A DNA stretch of 64,000 nt from assembly GCF_009827055.1 (NCBI RefSeq), contig NZ_WUMK01000009.1, positions 62,001-126,000 of the forward strand, written 5' to 3'. Shown in pieces: positions 1 to 8,105 of this stretch. Position 1 is the stretch's first letter; every line of letters begins with the position of its first letter. A program made the position numbers and the translations under genes. Under the pieces are notes generated by a model. The model was not told where the DNA came from. It saw only the letters and a program-made list of their open reading frames with translations, and did no database searches. Source of the DNA: Shinella kummerowiae (GTDB lineage: Bacteria > Pseudomonadota > Alphaproteobacteria > Rhizobiales > Rhizobiaceae).

Positions 1-2299
1 TATCGATGCGCACGCCGAGATCGATGCGCGCAAAACGCTCGGCATCGACAAGGGCACCGAAGGTCATCGCCGGATCGGCCTCGGCGTCAGCCACGATGAT
101 GACACGGCACTTGCGTTTCAGGAGCTGATAGAGACCGATATTGTCGATATGCCCGCCGTCGGTGAGATAGACCTTGGCCGCATCACCCGACAGCAGCCCG
201 AAGGATTCCGCCACCAGATAGGCGCGGAAGAAATCGTACCAGCGCCGGTATTTCAGCCCAAGCCCTCCTTGGATGTTCTGCTGCGGCTGGGTCTCTATGA
301 AGCGAGGATTGAGCATCCAGTAGCCGAGACGCAGGTTCAGCAGCGCCAGCGTAGGGCGTAGCAAACCAATCTGCACCCGCCCCATGCTGGACGATACCGC
401 CGCGCCGGAAATCGCAACAGCCGTCGCCAGATCGAATTTTTGCGGCTTGTCCGGCAGTGAACTGGTAGGGACGTAGCCGGTCAGGTCGCTGCCGACAAAG
501 TTGCGGGAGAAAAGGAAGAACTCCGCATTGCGCCCGCGCTTGGCCGGATCCGGCCTGCGAGGGTTCCGGCCAGTTTTCTTGGTGTCAACAATGCCGGCAG
601 CCGATGCCCCGGGTTGCACATTCCTCTTCTGGTCAAGCTGAAAGATGGTGCGTTGCCGTGCATTCAAGGTCGTGTTGATCAGCAGATAGGGTGCTTTTTC
701 CTCGTTGAGATCGGCAAGAGGAAGCGGTTTTGTGCGCTCAAGATCCGCCCCCAGCCGAAAGGCAACGCTGAGCCGCTCACGGTAGAGCCGGTGAAGGCCG
801 TTGGCGTTCTCGGAAAAATTGATCGTCAGCATCAGCACGATCGCGGTTGCGAGCAGGTAGACCTCCACGAGGTCGTACCCCTTGCCATTCTGCCTGGTTA
901 CAATAGCGGCCGCGATCAGGAAGGCGATGGCCACGACGAGGCTGATAGCGCCCCTTGCAGTCTTGCGCTTGTTCGCAGCCATCAAGTCGAAAAAGACCCG
1001 CAGCGTGTCGCGCCCTTCCTTGCGCAGGACGAAGACGAAAAACTCCCAGAGAAGCAGCACACCGACCGCGACCCACAAGGTGCTGGCCAGGGAATCGTCC
1101 GCCAGAAAGCCCGGCCTAAGAGAGTAATGGCCTTTTGTCGTCCCGAACCAGTCCGCAATGCCCCACAGCGACAGCGCCAGATAAGCGGCGTAGATCAACA
1201 AGGGCACGATCAGGCCGGCAGCCATGAAAGCGCCTTTCGAGGCGACGGCCCGTAGCTTGACGGCGATGTTCGCATCCTTCAGCGCCTTCTGAATCCAGTC
1301 CACCAGCGTCGTCCGCAATCCGGCCGTCATCACGGCGAAGGCGCCGAGAACGGCCGCGATGGTGGGCACCGTGGTTTGGTGCACCGCGCTCCGGGTCAGA
1401 TAGTCGTGCAGCAGCGCAAGGACCGGGCCTTGCGCCTCTGCCACAAAGGTGGCGATGGTGACCCCGATGAGCCTTGCGGACCATTTCGTGCCGCGTGAGC
1501 GGACCTCACGGTCGCTCATCTCCCCCTTGATGCCGTGCCGTTCCGGCAAGGATCGCCAGAGCCCCCAAAGCAGAAGATAGAGGAACGTCATGACCGCCAG
1601 GAGCAGCGTCGCGACGAAAGGAAACTCACACCAAGACGACGAAGCGCATGTCATGCTGCCGAAAGACAATGGTGGTGCAAGGACCTGGAAGAAAATGCTG
1701 CGCTGAAGGTCCTGCGTGACGGGATTGGCGATCACGGTGACCGCAGCGAGCGGCATGATCAGCGCAAGCACGAGAAAGGCATTGACGGCAATACCCCGCA
1801 GGATGATCGCCAACGAGGGCAATATGTCGGCCATACCGCGGGGAATGAGATAGCGGCTATGGTCCCTTATGTGGCTGACCGGCTCACTGTCACGCACATC
1901 GTCGCTGCTGGCTGGCGTCGTGGCGAGGTTGCCGCCCTGCTCATGCGCGTCGGTTGTCTTGGAAAACGGGAACTGCCCCTCGGTTCCGGCACGACTCATG
2001 GCGGCGACCATGCTGGCGCCGATATAGCCACCGCCGGATACCGTCGAAAGATAGTCGATGCGACGAATGAGGCCCCGCGCATTCAGCGCTTGCAGAACAC
2101 CAAGGCAGAAACTCGCCGAGCGGATACCACCCCCGGAAAGAGCGACACCGAAGAGGTGTTCCGGGACCCCATATGTGTCCAGCTTCCCCTCACCGCTGCC
2201 CCAATCGCCGTTGCGGCGTTTCAGGATGATGTCGTATTCGGCCGCCTTGACGCCATCGAACTTGTTTTGATCCGACAGTTCATCGCTCACGCCCTGCAT
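1..2299 (-). CDS. Patatin-like phospholipase with membrane segments (3' end outside window)
   Basis: Start is ATG at 2299 with AAGGAG just upstream. The N-terminus carries the patatin oxyanion motif GGGIRSASF (about residues 53-61) and a serine motif STVSGGGYIG some 25 residues on. The catalytic-dyad aspartate motif LTDGGHIDNIG lies near residue 713, in the same frame. Between them are several hydrophobic stretches (roughly residues 150-430), so this looks like a membrane-anchored lipid acyl hydrolase rather than a soluble one. At more than 766 residues it is much longer than simple patatins. The reading frame runs off the window at position 1, so the C-terminus is unseen. The substrate cannot be told from sequence; a phospholipase role is inferred from the family. 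Confidence 0.85.
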   Translation of the reverse strand, partial: MQGVSDELSDQNKFDGVKAAEYDIILKRRNGDWGSGEGKLDTYGVPEHLFGVALSGGGIRSASFCLGVLQALNARGLIRRIDYLSTVSGGGYIGASMVAAMSRAGTEGQFPFSKTTDAHEQGGNLATTPASSDDVRDSEPVSHIRDHSRYLIPRGMADILPSLAIILRGIAVNAFLVLALIMPLAAVTVIANPVTQDLQRSIFFQVLAPPLSFGSMTCASSSWCEFPFVATLLLAVMTFLYLLLWGLWRSLPERHGIKGEMSDREVRSRGTKWSARLIGVTIATFVAEAQGPVLALLHDYLTRSAVHQTTVPTIAAVLGAFAVMTAGLRTTLVDWIQKALKDANIAVKLRAVASKGAFMAAGLIVPLLIYAAYLALSLWGIADWFGTTKGHYSLRPGFLADDSLASTLWVAVGVLLLWEFFVFVLRKEGRDTLRVFFDLMAANKRKTARGAISLVVAIAFLIAAAIVTRQNGKGYDLVEVYLLATAIVLMLTINFSENANGLHRLYRERLSVAFRLGADLERTKPLPLADLNEEKAPYLLINTTLNARQRTIFQLDQKRNVQPGASAAGIVDTKKTGRNPRRPDPAKRGRNAEFFLFSRNFVGSDLTGYVPTSSLPDKPQKFDLATAVAISGAAVSSSMGRVQIGLLRPTLALLNLRLGYWMLNPRFIETQPQQNIQGGLGLKYRRWYDFFRAYLVAESFGLLSGDAAKVYLTDGGHIDNIGLYQLLKRKCRVIIVADAEADPAMTFGALVDAERFARIDLGVRID

Positions 2300-2445
2300 G
2301 ATCGCCCCACTCCTTATCGCCCCTAGATTGCAAGAATACCGCATGAGAAGCGCGTTGAGTATAGGGAATTAAGGAATACCTAAAATCCGGGCGGCCAGCC
2401 GACAGGTGGCGACCTGGCGGTGGGGCATCTCCTCGCATGAGACGC

Positions 2446-2472
2446 AAAAAGGGGCCGTGTGACGGCCCCTTT
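2446..2472 (-). terminator. Rho-independent terminator downstream of the 25-aa microprotein
   Basis: An 11-bp stem (2448-2458 with 2462-2472) has a 3-nt loop. Read on the minus strand it is followed by a run of five T. It lies 26 bp past the stop of the small gene at 2499-2576. Confidence 0.75.
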
Positions 2473-2498
2473 CAGACATCGGTCATTCCAAATGCCAC

Positions 2499-2576
2499 TC
2501 AGAAAAAGAAATACCAGAGCAGCAGCACGACGAAGAGCGGTACGCCCATCAGCCAAAGAATCAAAGCCCGAGCCAT
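2499..2576 (-). CDS. 25-residue membrane microprotein
   Basis: ATG at 2576 follows AAAGGAAAT at good spacing, and the frame encodes MARALILWLMGVPLF followed by a VVLLLWYFFF tail and a stop. Almost the whole peptide is one hydrophobic helix ending in three phenylalanines. A good ribosome binding site upstream and a strong terminator downstream argue that it is a real, separately transcribed gene. The function is unknown. It could be a small inner-membrane regulator peptide or the coding part of a dual-function RNA. Confidence 0.6.
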   Translation of the reverse strand: MARALILWLMGVPLFVVLLLWYFFF

Positions 2577-2648
2577 TGAAATTTCCTTTCGTTGCTTGTC
2601 GAAAAGGAGAATGTCGAGGCGGGTGATTTGTTCCATCAGCACGTCATG

Positions 2649-2674
2649 ATGGAGGGCGCCGCGGCGCCCTCCAT
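2649..2674. repeat. Perfect GC-rich palindrome after the HlyD gene
   Basis: Twelve-base arms ATGGAGGGCGCC flank a GC centre in a perfect palindrome 28 bp past the end of the adaptor gene. It has no T-run on either side, so it may be a 3'-end stabilising hairpin or a factor-dependent terminator. Confidence 0.5.
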
Positions 2675-2702
2675 GCTTACAGGATGCGAGAACGCCAGTG
2701 GC

Positions 2703-4019
2703 CTAGCGCTCGCGAAACGCCTTGTTGAAGTAGTCGGCGAGCGGCTTTACCAAATATTCGAGCGGCGAGCGCTCCGCGGTCTGGATGAAGGTCTCGACCG
2801 GCATGCCGGGCATGACGTGTTTGTCGCCAAGCTTGACCATTTCGCCGGCATCCGGCTTGATTTCGGCCTTGTAGTAGGTCGCGCCGGTGCGCTGGTCGGC
2901 GAGCACGTCGGCGGCGACCTTCGTCACATGGCCGAAAATCTCCGGCGTGTTGCGATGGTCGAAGGCGCCGAAGCGGATATGCGCGACCTGGCCGACATGC
3001 ACCTGGTCGATCTGCGTCGGCGAGATCTGCGTCGAGATGACGAGGTTCTGCTCCTGCGGGATGATGTAGAGTAGCGGATCGGCGGGGCGGATGACCGAGC
3101 GCAGCGCGTGGACCTGCATGCCGAGCACGATGCCGGACATGGGCGCGGTGATGTCCATGCGGCTCAGCGTCTCGAGCTTGGCGTTGCGGCGCTCCTTGAG
3201 CTCGGCTACCTTCGCCTCGATCTCGCGCAGCGTCGTCGTCGCCTCTTCGCGCACCGTCGAGTGGATGTTGAGGATGGCGATCTCGATTTCGGCGACACGG
3301 CCGGTATTTTCGGCGATATTGGAGCGGGCCTGGCTGATCGTGCCGCGGATTTCCGCTTCCTCGCGCTGAAGCGCCAGCACGCGGCTGGCATTGGTCAGCG
3401 ACTGGGCGAGCAGCTTGTTCTGGGCGTCCAGCTCCTTGCCGATCAGCTTTAGCTGCGTTTCCAGCGCGGTGATGCGGCTTTCGAGACCCTCGTTTTGCTT
3501 GGCGATCTGCGCCTTCTTTTCGCGCAGCTGGCCGGCCTGCTTCTCGCGCGTTTCCGCGCGCGCCGCCATCAGCCGCTTCTGGCCGGTGACGATTTCGGCG
3601 GCTTCCGGATTGGTGGCCACGGCCTTCAGCAGGTCGGGATCGAAGCTGATCTCGCTCTTGTCGTCCTGTTCGGCTTGAAGCCGCGCCTCGGTGCCGAGCA
3701 GGCTGAAGAGCTGGCCCTCGATGACGGTCAGCTCGGAACGGTCGAACGTATCGTCGAGCCGCATCAGCACGTCGCCGGCCTTGACCGTATCGCCTTCCTT
3801 CATGCGGATTTCGCCGACGACGCCGCCCGTCAGGTGCTGCACGACCTGGCGGTTGCTGGCGACTTCGATGACGCCGGCGGAGACGACCGCGCCATTGATG
3901 CGCGTCAACGCCGCCCAGGCGCCCATGCCGCCGAGCAGCACGAAGACCGTCGCATAGCCGGCAATCGCGTAGCCGCTATTGGTCCACTTCTTTTCCATCT
4001 TACCCGTTTCGCGGTTCAT
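2703..4019 (-). CDS. prsE: Type I secretion periplasmic adaptor, HlyD/PrsE family
   Basis: 438 residues, the usual length for the family. A single N-terminal membrane anchor (about residues 14-36) is followed by a biotinyl-lipoyl-like segment (GEIRMKEGDTVKAGDVLMRL), a long coiled coil (about 90-270), the second half of the lipoyl domain (MDITAPMSGIVLGM) and a beta-rich C-terminus. The protein would bridge the inner-membrane ABC exporter and a TolC-type outer-membrane channel. It lies 12 bp downstream of the ABC exporter gene in the same operon. No outer-membrane partner is encoded here; rhizobial PrsDE systems borrow a TolC from elsewhere. The prsE name rests on similarity to rhizobial PrsE, not on a search. 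Confidence 0.9.
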   Translation of the reverse strand: MNRETGKMEKKWTNSGYAIAGYATVFVLLGGMGAWAALTRINGAVVSAGVIEVASNRQVVQHLTGGVVGEIRMKEGDTVKAGDVLMRLDDTFDRSELTVIEGQLFSLLGTEARLQAEQDDKSEISFDPDLLKAVATNPEAAEIVTGQKRLMAARAETREKQAGQLREKKAQIAKQNEGLESRITALETQLKLIGKELDAQNKLLAQSLTNASRVLALQREEAEIRGTISQARSNIAENTGRVAEIEIAILNIHSTVREEATTTLREIEAKVAELKERRNAKLETLSRMDITAPMSGIVLGMQVHALRSVIRPADPLLYIIPQEQNLVISTQISPTQIDQVHVGQVAHIRFGAFDHRNTPEIFGHVTKVAADVLADQRTGATYYKAEIKPDAGEMVKLGDKHVMPGMPVETFIQTAERSPLEYLVKPLADYFNKAFRER

Positions 4020-4031
4020 TGGGCGAAAACC

Positions 4032-5768
4032 TTACTTGTTGCTGCTGCCAGCGCCGGTGCCGGCAACGACCTGCGTGTGGTTGCGCAGGTGGGCGCGCAA
4101 CACGTCGTCGCGCGGGCCGAAAGCGAGGCGCTGGCCGTTTTCCATGATCAGGATGAGTTCGCATTCCTCGATTGCCGCCGGGCGATGGGCCATGATGACG
4201 ATGGACTTGCCCTCGGTCTTCATGTTGCGGATCGCCTGGTTGAGGGCCATGGAGCCCTCTGCGTCGAGGTTCGAGTTCGGCTCGTCGAGCACCAGCAGCA
4301 CCGGGTCGCCATAGAGCGCGCGGGCAAGGCCGACACGCTGCTTCTGGCCGCCGGAAAGCCGCCCGCCCATGGCCGGCAGCCGGGTGTCGTAGCCTTCGGG
4401 CAGGCGCAGGATCATGTCATGCGCCCCCGCCTTCTTCGCCGCCTCGACGACCTTTACCGGATCGGGCTCGAGCGTCATGCGGGCAATGTTTTCGGCAATC
4501 GTACCTTCGAACAGCACAACGTCCTGCGGCAGGTAGCCGACATGGTCGGCCAGGCCGTCCGTGCCGTATTGTTCGAGCGATGCGCCGTCGAGCCGCACCT
4601 TGCCGCCGGCAGGCGGCCAGATGCCGGTAAGGATGCGTGCGAGCGTCGACTTGCCCGACGCGCTCTGGCCGATGACACCGAGCGCCTGGCCGGGCTTCAG
4701 CTCGAAGGACAGCATGCGCACCGTCGCGACCTTCTCGCCGGGCGGCACCACTGTGACCTGCTCGACTTCCACGAGCGCGCGCGGCTTCGGCAATGCGGTG
4801 CGGGCATCCTCTTCCGGCACGCGCGACAGCAGGTCGGACAGCTGGCGCCAGCCCTGCATGGCGCGCTGGATGAGCGCCCAATGGCCGATCGCCCCTTCGA
4901 TCGGCGCCAGCGCGCGACCGATGATGATGGAGCTTGCGATCATCGCGCCGGCGGTGATCTCGTTTTTCAGCACCAGCCAGGCGCCGAGTGCGAGGATTGC
5001 CGATTGCAGGAAGACGCGGAAGGTCTTCGAGGTGATGGAATAGAAGCCGTTGCTGTCGGAATAGCGGATGTTGGCTTCGAGCGCCTTGTCGCGCAGAAGC
5101 TGCCAGCGGCTGGCGACGGCGCGGCGCATGCCGAGCGCACGCACCGTGTCGCTTTCCTTCTGCAGCGTCTGGGTCATCTCGTCGCTCTGGCGGCCGGCGA
5201 TCATCGCCCGCTCCTGATCTTCCTTCGTGCCGTTCTGGTTGAGCCAGGTGAGTGCAACAAGGATCAGCCCGCCGGCGAGGCCGAGCACGCCCATCCAGGG
5301 ATGGAAGGTGAAGATGATGAAGATGAAGAACGGCGTCCACGGAATGTCGAAAACGGTGAAGACCGCGGGCGAGGACAGCACCTTCTGGATCGCGTCGAGA
5401 TCGCGCATGCCGGTGACCGTCGAAATGCCCTGCGCATGCAGGGCCGTGCGGTCGAGCACGGCATTGAACACGCGCTTGTCGAAGCGGGCCTGGAAACGGG
5501 CGCCGATGCGCGCAGCGACGCGGCTGCGGATGTGGTCCAGCACGCCCATGATCAGGTAGAGCCCGATGATGAGGCCGGTCAGCGCCACCAGCGTCGCCTC
5601 CGAACGGGAGGCCAGCACCCGGTCGTAGATCTGCAGCATGAAGAGCGGCCCGGTGAGCACGAGCAGGTTCACGAAGAAACTGAAAAGGCCGATGGCGAGG
5701 AAACCCGCAGCGCTCGACTTCAGCACGGCTCTCAATTCGTCCACACCGGTCTTGCCCGATGAACGCAT
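4032..5768 (-). CDS. prsD: Type I secretion ABC permease/ATPase, PrsD family
   Basis: 578 residues: an N-terminal membrane domain of about six helices (about 20-300) fused to an ABC ATPase. Walker A is GQSASGKST, the signature is LSGGQKQRVGLARAL, Walker B is VLLVLDEP, and the H-loop histidine is in IVIMAHRP. There is no N-terminal peptidase C39 domain, which fits exporters of RTX proteins with uncleaved C-terminal signals. It is first in an operon with the HlyD-type adaptor. In rhizobia this pair exports glycanases and RTX proteins; the RTX protein at 54444-55907 is a possible client. Start ATG at 5768 is preceded by an AGAGA-like site. Confidence 0.92.
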   Translation of the reverse strand: MRSSGKTGVDELRAVLKSSAAGFLAIGLFSFFVNLLVLTGPLFMLQIYDRVLASRSEATLVALTGLIIGLYLIMGVLDHIRSRVAARIGARFQARFDKRVFNAVLDRTALHAQGISTVTGMRDLDAIQKVLSSPAVFTVFDIPWTPFFIFIIFTFHPWMGVLGLAGGLILVALTWLNQNGTKEDQERAMIAGRQSDEMTQTLQKESDTVRALGMRRAVASRWQLLRDKALEANIRYSDSNGFYSITSKTFRVFLQSAILALGAWLVLKNEITAGAMIASSIIIGRALAPIEGAIGHWALIQRAMQGWRQLSDLLSRVPEEDARTALPKPRALVEVEQVTVVPPGEKVATVRMLSFELKPGQALGVIGQSASGKSTLARILTGIWPPAGGKVRLDGASLEQYGTDGLADHVGYLPQDVVLFEGTIAENIARMTLEPDPVKVVEAAKKAGAHDMILRLPEGYDTRLPAMGGRLSGGQKQRVGLARALYGDPVLLVLDEPNSNLDAEGSMALNQAIRNMKTEGKSIVIMAHRPAAIEECELILIMENGQRLAFGPRDDVLRAHLRNHTQVVAGTGAGSSNK

Positions 5769-5974
5769 GACAATGTCTCTTTAAAGATCGACGCCGGAGG
5801 CGCAGCCACTGAAGGCCGTTCTCCGGGCGGCGAAGGCCACTCGACCGCTCCGCCGCGGCCGGCCGGATGCGGGAGCCGTGTGCAGGTTTGCGCACGGCCT
5901 CGTTGGAAGACGGTATAGGGCGTGATTTATTCGTAAATCAACAGAATTTCGATGAACTAATCCTAAACACAACC

Positions 5975-6496
5975 TCAGCGGTCATCTTTGGCCGGTATTT
6001 TGCCGGCCTTGTCGGCCTTTCCGGCCGCGTCCACCTTCGCCTGCAGCTTGCCGAGGATGAAGAGCACCACGAAACAGGCAAATGTCGCGACGACGGCGAC
6101 GAACCAGAAGCCGAGCCCGATCGAAAGACCCACGGCACCGGCCAGCCACATGCCGGCGCCCGTCGTCAAACCGCGCACCTCGCCGCGCGAGAAGACGATC
6201 ATGCCCGCGGCCAGGAACGCGACGCCCGAGGTGACGGCCTCGATGACGCGCAACGGATCGATGCGCACCTGCTCGTCGGTAAAGCCGGCCATATGCACGC
6301 TCTCGATCGACAGAATGGAGAAGACGCAGGCCGAGAGCGCAACAAGGATATGCGTGCGCAGGCCTGCCGGATGGTCCTGGTACTCCCGCTCCGCCCCGAT
6401 CACCGCGCCGAGCAGGATCGACCCCACCATGCGGGCCAGGATGACCGGATAGGGCACTTCGGTCTTGGGAAAGAGGTCGGCAAGGATCTGTTCCAT
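5975..6496 (-). CDS. MgtC/SapB family inner-membrane protein
   Basis: About 173 residues from MEQILADLFPK. An in-frame upstream extension to 6622 exists but reads as non-coding sequence. The protein shows the MgtC signature: ARMVGSILLGAVIGAERE, then GLRTHILVALSACVF, and VTSGVAFLAAGMIVFSRGEVRGLTTGAGMW. There are four to five membrane helices and a charged lysine/alanine-rich tail. Family members bind the F1Fo ATP synthase or act under magnesium limitation. It stands alone between the type I exporter promoter region and tRNA-Pro. Confidence 0.85.
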   Translation of the reverse strand: MEQILADLFPKTEVPYPVILARMVGSILLGAVIGAEREYQDHPAGLRTHILVALSACVFSILSIESVHMAGFTDEQVRIDPLRVIEAVTSGVAFLAAGMIVFSRGEVRGLTTGAGMWLAGAVGLSIGLGFWFVAVVATFACFVVLFILGKLQAKVDAAGKADKAGKIPAKDDR

Positions 6497-6653
6497 GGCG
6501 GCGGAAACGGATGAGGCGTGAGCCGGTTCCCTCGCACAGCGCCGAAACGAAAATTTCCCGGCACCGCAGCACTTTCCCCAAGCCAGCGAATTTTTTTGAT
6601 ATTTTGCGCTTGTCGAACCCAAAAGCCTGGTCTATAGGAGGCGCCGCTGGTCA

Positions 6654-6730
6654 CGGAGTGTAGCGCAGTCTGGTAGCGCACCACGTTCGGGACGTGGGGG
6701 TCGAGTGTTCGAATCACTCCACTCCGACCA
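6654..6730 (+). tRNA. tRNA-Pro(CGG)
   Basis: 77 nt with encoded CCA. Acceptor CGGAGTG pairs with CACTCCG, the D arm is GCGC/GCGC, anticodon stem CCACG/CGTGG encloses the loop TTCGGGA (anticodon CGG), and the T arm is GAGTG-TTCGAAT-CACTC. Flanking bases GCTGGTC and GACCAGC extend the complementarity of the acceptor stem. Confidence 0.97.
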
Positions 6731-6732
6731 GC

Positions 6733-6760
6733 TTGAAACGCTGACAATGAAGCGTTTCAA
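6733..6760 (+). terminator. Hairpin immediately after tRNA-Pro
   Basis: A 10-bp stem TTGAAACGCT/AGCGTTTCAA with an 8-nt loop starts 3 nt after the CCA. It is followed by A rather than T, so it may act in 3'-end processing rather than as a classical terminator. Confidence 0.4.
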
Positions 6761-6985
6761 AACCCTCCCGAAAAGCCTCCCAAGAATCACGGCAATGAAT
6801 GGCGCGCCACTCGCGCTGCCCTTTCCGTGTGAAGGCGTCTCAGGATCCCGCTTGACGATCAGGATAGCTTTTTCCCGCGTCTCCAGGGTCATCTCCAGAC
6901 AACCGGAAACCTTCCGCTTGCCCCGCAGGGCCTGCATGAGCCGAGTGGCCGCAGCTCTATCAGCGTCGCCAATCCGGCCGCACCA

Positions 6986-7345
6986 TCATCCATCCCAAGC
7001 CTGCACGATCGTTTGCCGGACGATCTGCCTGCCGCCGAACTCAATGAAGGCGGCGCAGAATACGCGGGCGCCGTCAGGGTACTGGCAGTTCTGCGTGAAG
7101 GCGAGCCGGTCGCCCTCGGTGAGGATGACGTCGACCTTGTGAACCATGTCGCGACCGCACACATCCGCGAAGTATTCTGATATCGCCTGCCGGCCACGAA
7201 TCTCCCGTGGCTTGCTGGGTGGGTTGTTGCGGTCGATAACACGCACGACCGCATCGTCTGCATAGAAGGTCGGCAGGCGCGTGCCGTCGCGTCCTTCGAT
7301 GGCCTGCTTTATGGCCGCGCCATCAACAGCATTTGCTGTATTCAT
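6986..7345 (-). CDS. SnoaL/NTF2-like domain protein
   Basis: 119 residues from ATG at 7345, which follows GGGAGGG. A 20-residue in-frame upstream extension has no ribosome binding site. The sequence has the cone-shaped NTF2 fold pattern: an N-terminal helix with FYADDAVVRVID, then RGRQAISEYFADVCGRDMVHKVDVILTE split over strands, and a final strand pair ending VRQTIVQAWDG. Such domains act as small hydrolases, isomerases or binding proteins; no catalytic residues can be assigned. It is expressed alone, with a perfect palindrome 70 bp upstream (7415-7428). Confidence 0.7.
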   Translation of the reverse strand: MNTANAVDGAAIKQAIEGRDGTRLPTFYADDAVVRVIDRNNPPSKPREIRGRQAISEYFADVCGRDMVHKVDVILTEGDRLAFTQNCQYPDGARVFCAAFIEFGGRQIVRQTIVQAWDG

Positions 7346-7414
7346 GTTGCCCTCCCATGGCTTCACCTTGAAGCCGATCGCTGCCGCCCCCCTGGGCAGC
7401 AGCATCAGGTCTTA

Positions 7415-7428
7415 TTAGTATATACTAA
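7415..7428. promoter_or_regulatory. Perfect 14-bp palindrome TTAGTATATACTAA, candidate operator
   Basis: A perfect, AT-rich palindrome in GC-rich surroundings. It sits 2 bp after the stop of the ModA-like gene and 70 bp upstream of the SnoaL-like start, where an operator for that gene would lie. The regulator is not identifiable; HxlR- and TetR-type factors use sites of this shape. Confidence 0.45.
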
Positions 7429-7430
7429 CA

Positions 7431-8105
7431 TCAGGAAAGCTGCGACATCTGGCGTGTTGGGGCGGCGGGCCATGAGGCCCGGCCAAGCGCCATACCATAG
7501 GCGATATCCGGGGATAGATATGCGGGCAACTGCGTGACGCTGAATCTGGGATCGCTCTCATGCAGACGGGCATTGGACGCGTAGCTCAGGAACAGGTCGA
7601 CCGTACCATCCGCGATGAGCTCGGTCGCGCTTCTTCCCGGCGGCGAATGGCGGCCGCCGACCAGTTGCAGGGCGCGGGCCTTGAAGCCTTTGCCCAGACC
7701 CGGATGGCCCGCGTCCAGAAGATCGAACATCGCGAACGCATAGTCGCCGGATGGGTCGTCTCCCGGTGTCGAGGTTCCGATGCGGATCCAGGGCTTCGAC
7801 AGCACGTCCGCAATGGTCTCCGCCGTCAATCCCAGATCGGCGCGCGCGATGATCGCGAGGCGGTTGCGCGCAAAACACGTGGCCTCTCTAGCAAGACCGA
7901 GGGAAACGAGACGTTCTGGGTGCGCCATGTTGGCGGAGGCGAAGAGATCGAACGGCTCTCCCGCCTCGATGCGTTCCCGCAGCAGACCGGCAGGGCCGAG
8001 TTCAAGCGAAACAGCAATGCCCGTTTCCTCTTCGAAGGCGGCCGCGATCTCGGGCATGGCATACCGCAGGCTGCCGGCGGAAAACACGCGCACGACGTCA
8101 CGCAC
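7431..8105 (-). CDS. ModA-like substrate-binding protein without a signal peptide
   Basis: 224 residues from a GTG start at 8105 with AAGGAG upstream. The start overlaps the end of the ATPase gene by 8 bp, so translation is coupled. The sequence follows the molybdate-binding ModA/extracellular-binding pattern: VRVFSAGSLRYAMPEIAAAF, then GPAGLLRERIEAGEPFDLFASA, ARNRLAIIAR and a C-terminal SYASNA segment. There is no hydrophobic leader and no room for one, because the upstream sequence codes for the ATPase. The protein is therefore probably cytosolic, where it might bind or sense incoming oxyanion. A wrongly chosen start is possible but unlikely given the ribosome binding site. Confidence 0.75.
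   Translation of the reverse strand: MRDVVRVFSAGSLRYAMPEIAAAFEEETGIAVSLELGPAGLLRERIEAGEPFDLFASANMAHPERLVSLGLAREATCFARNRLAIIARADLGLTAETIADVLSKPWIRIGTSTPGDDPSGDYAFAMFDLLDAGHPGLGKGFKARALQLVGGRHSPPGRSATELIADGTVDLFLSYASNARLHESDPRFSVTQLPAYLSPDIAYGMALGRASWPAAPTRQMSQLS

Noticed and set aside
3495-5762. Long plus-strand frame opposite the type I exporter genes
   Set aside because: A shadow of two well-supported minus-strand genes. The same holds for the 703-codon frame opposite the molybdenum hydroxylase (17778-19889).
6654-7430. tRNA-Pro as the edge of a second island
   Set aside because: No second copy of the tRNA 3' end was found downstream and no integrase-like gene lies near; only a hairpin follows.
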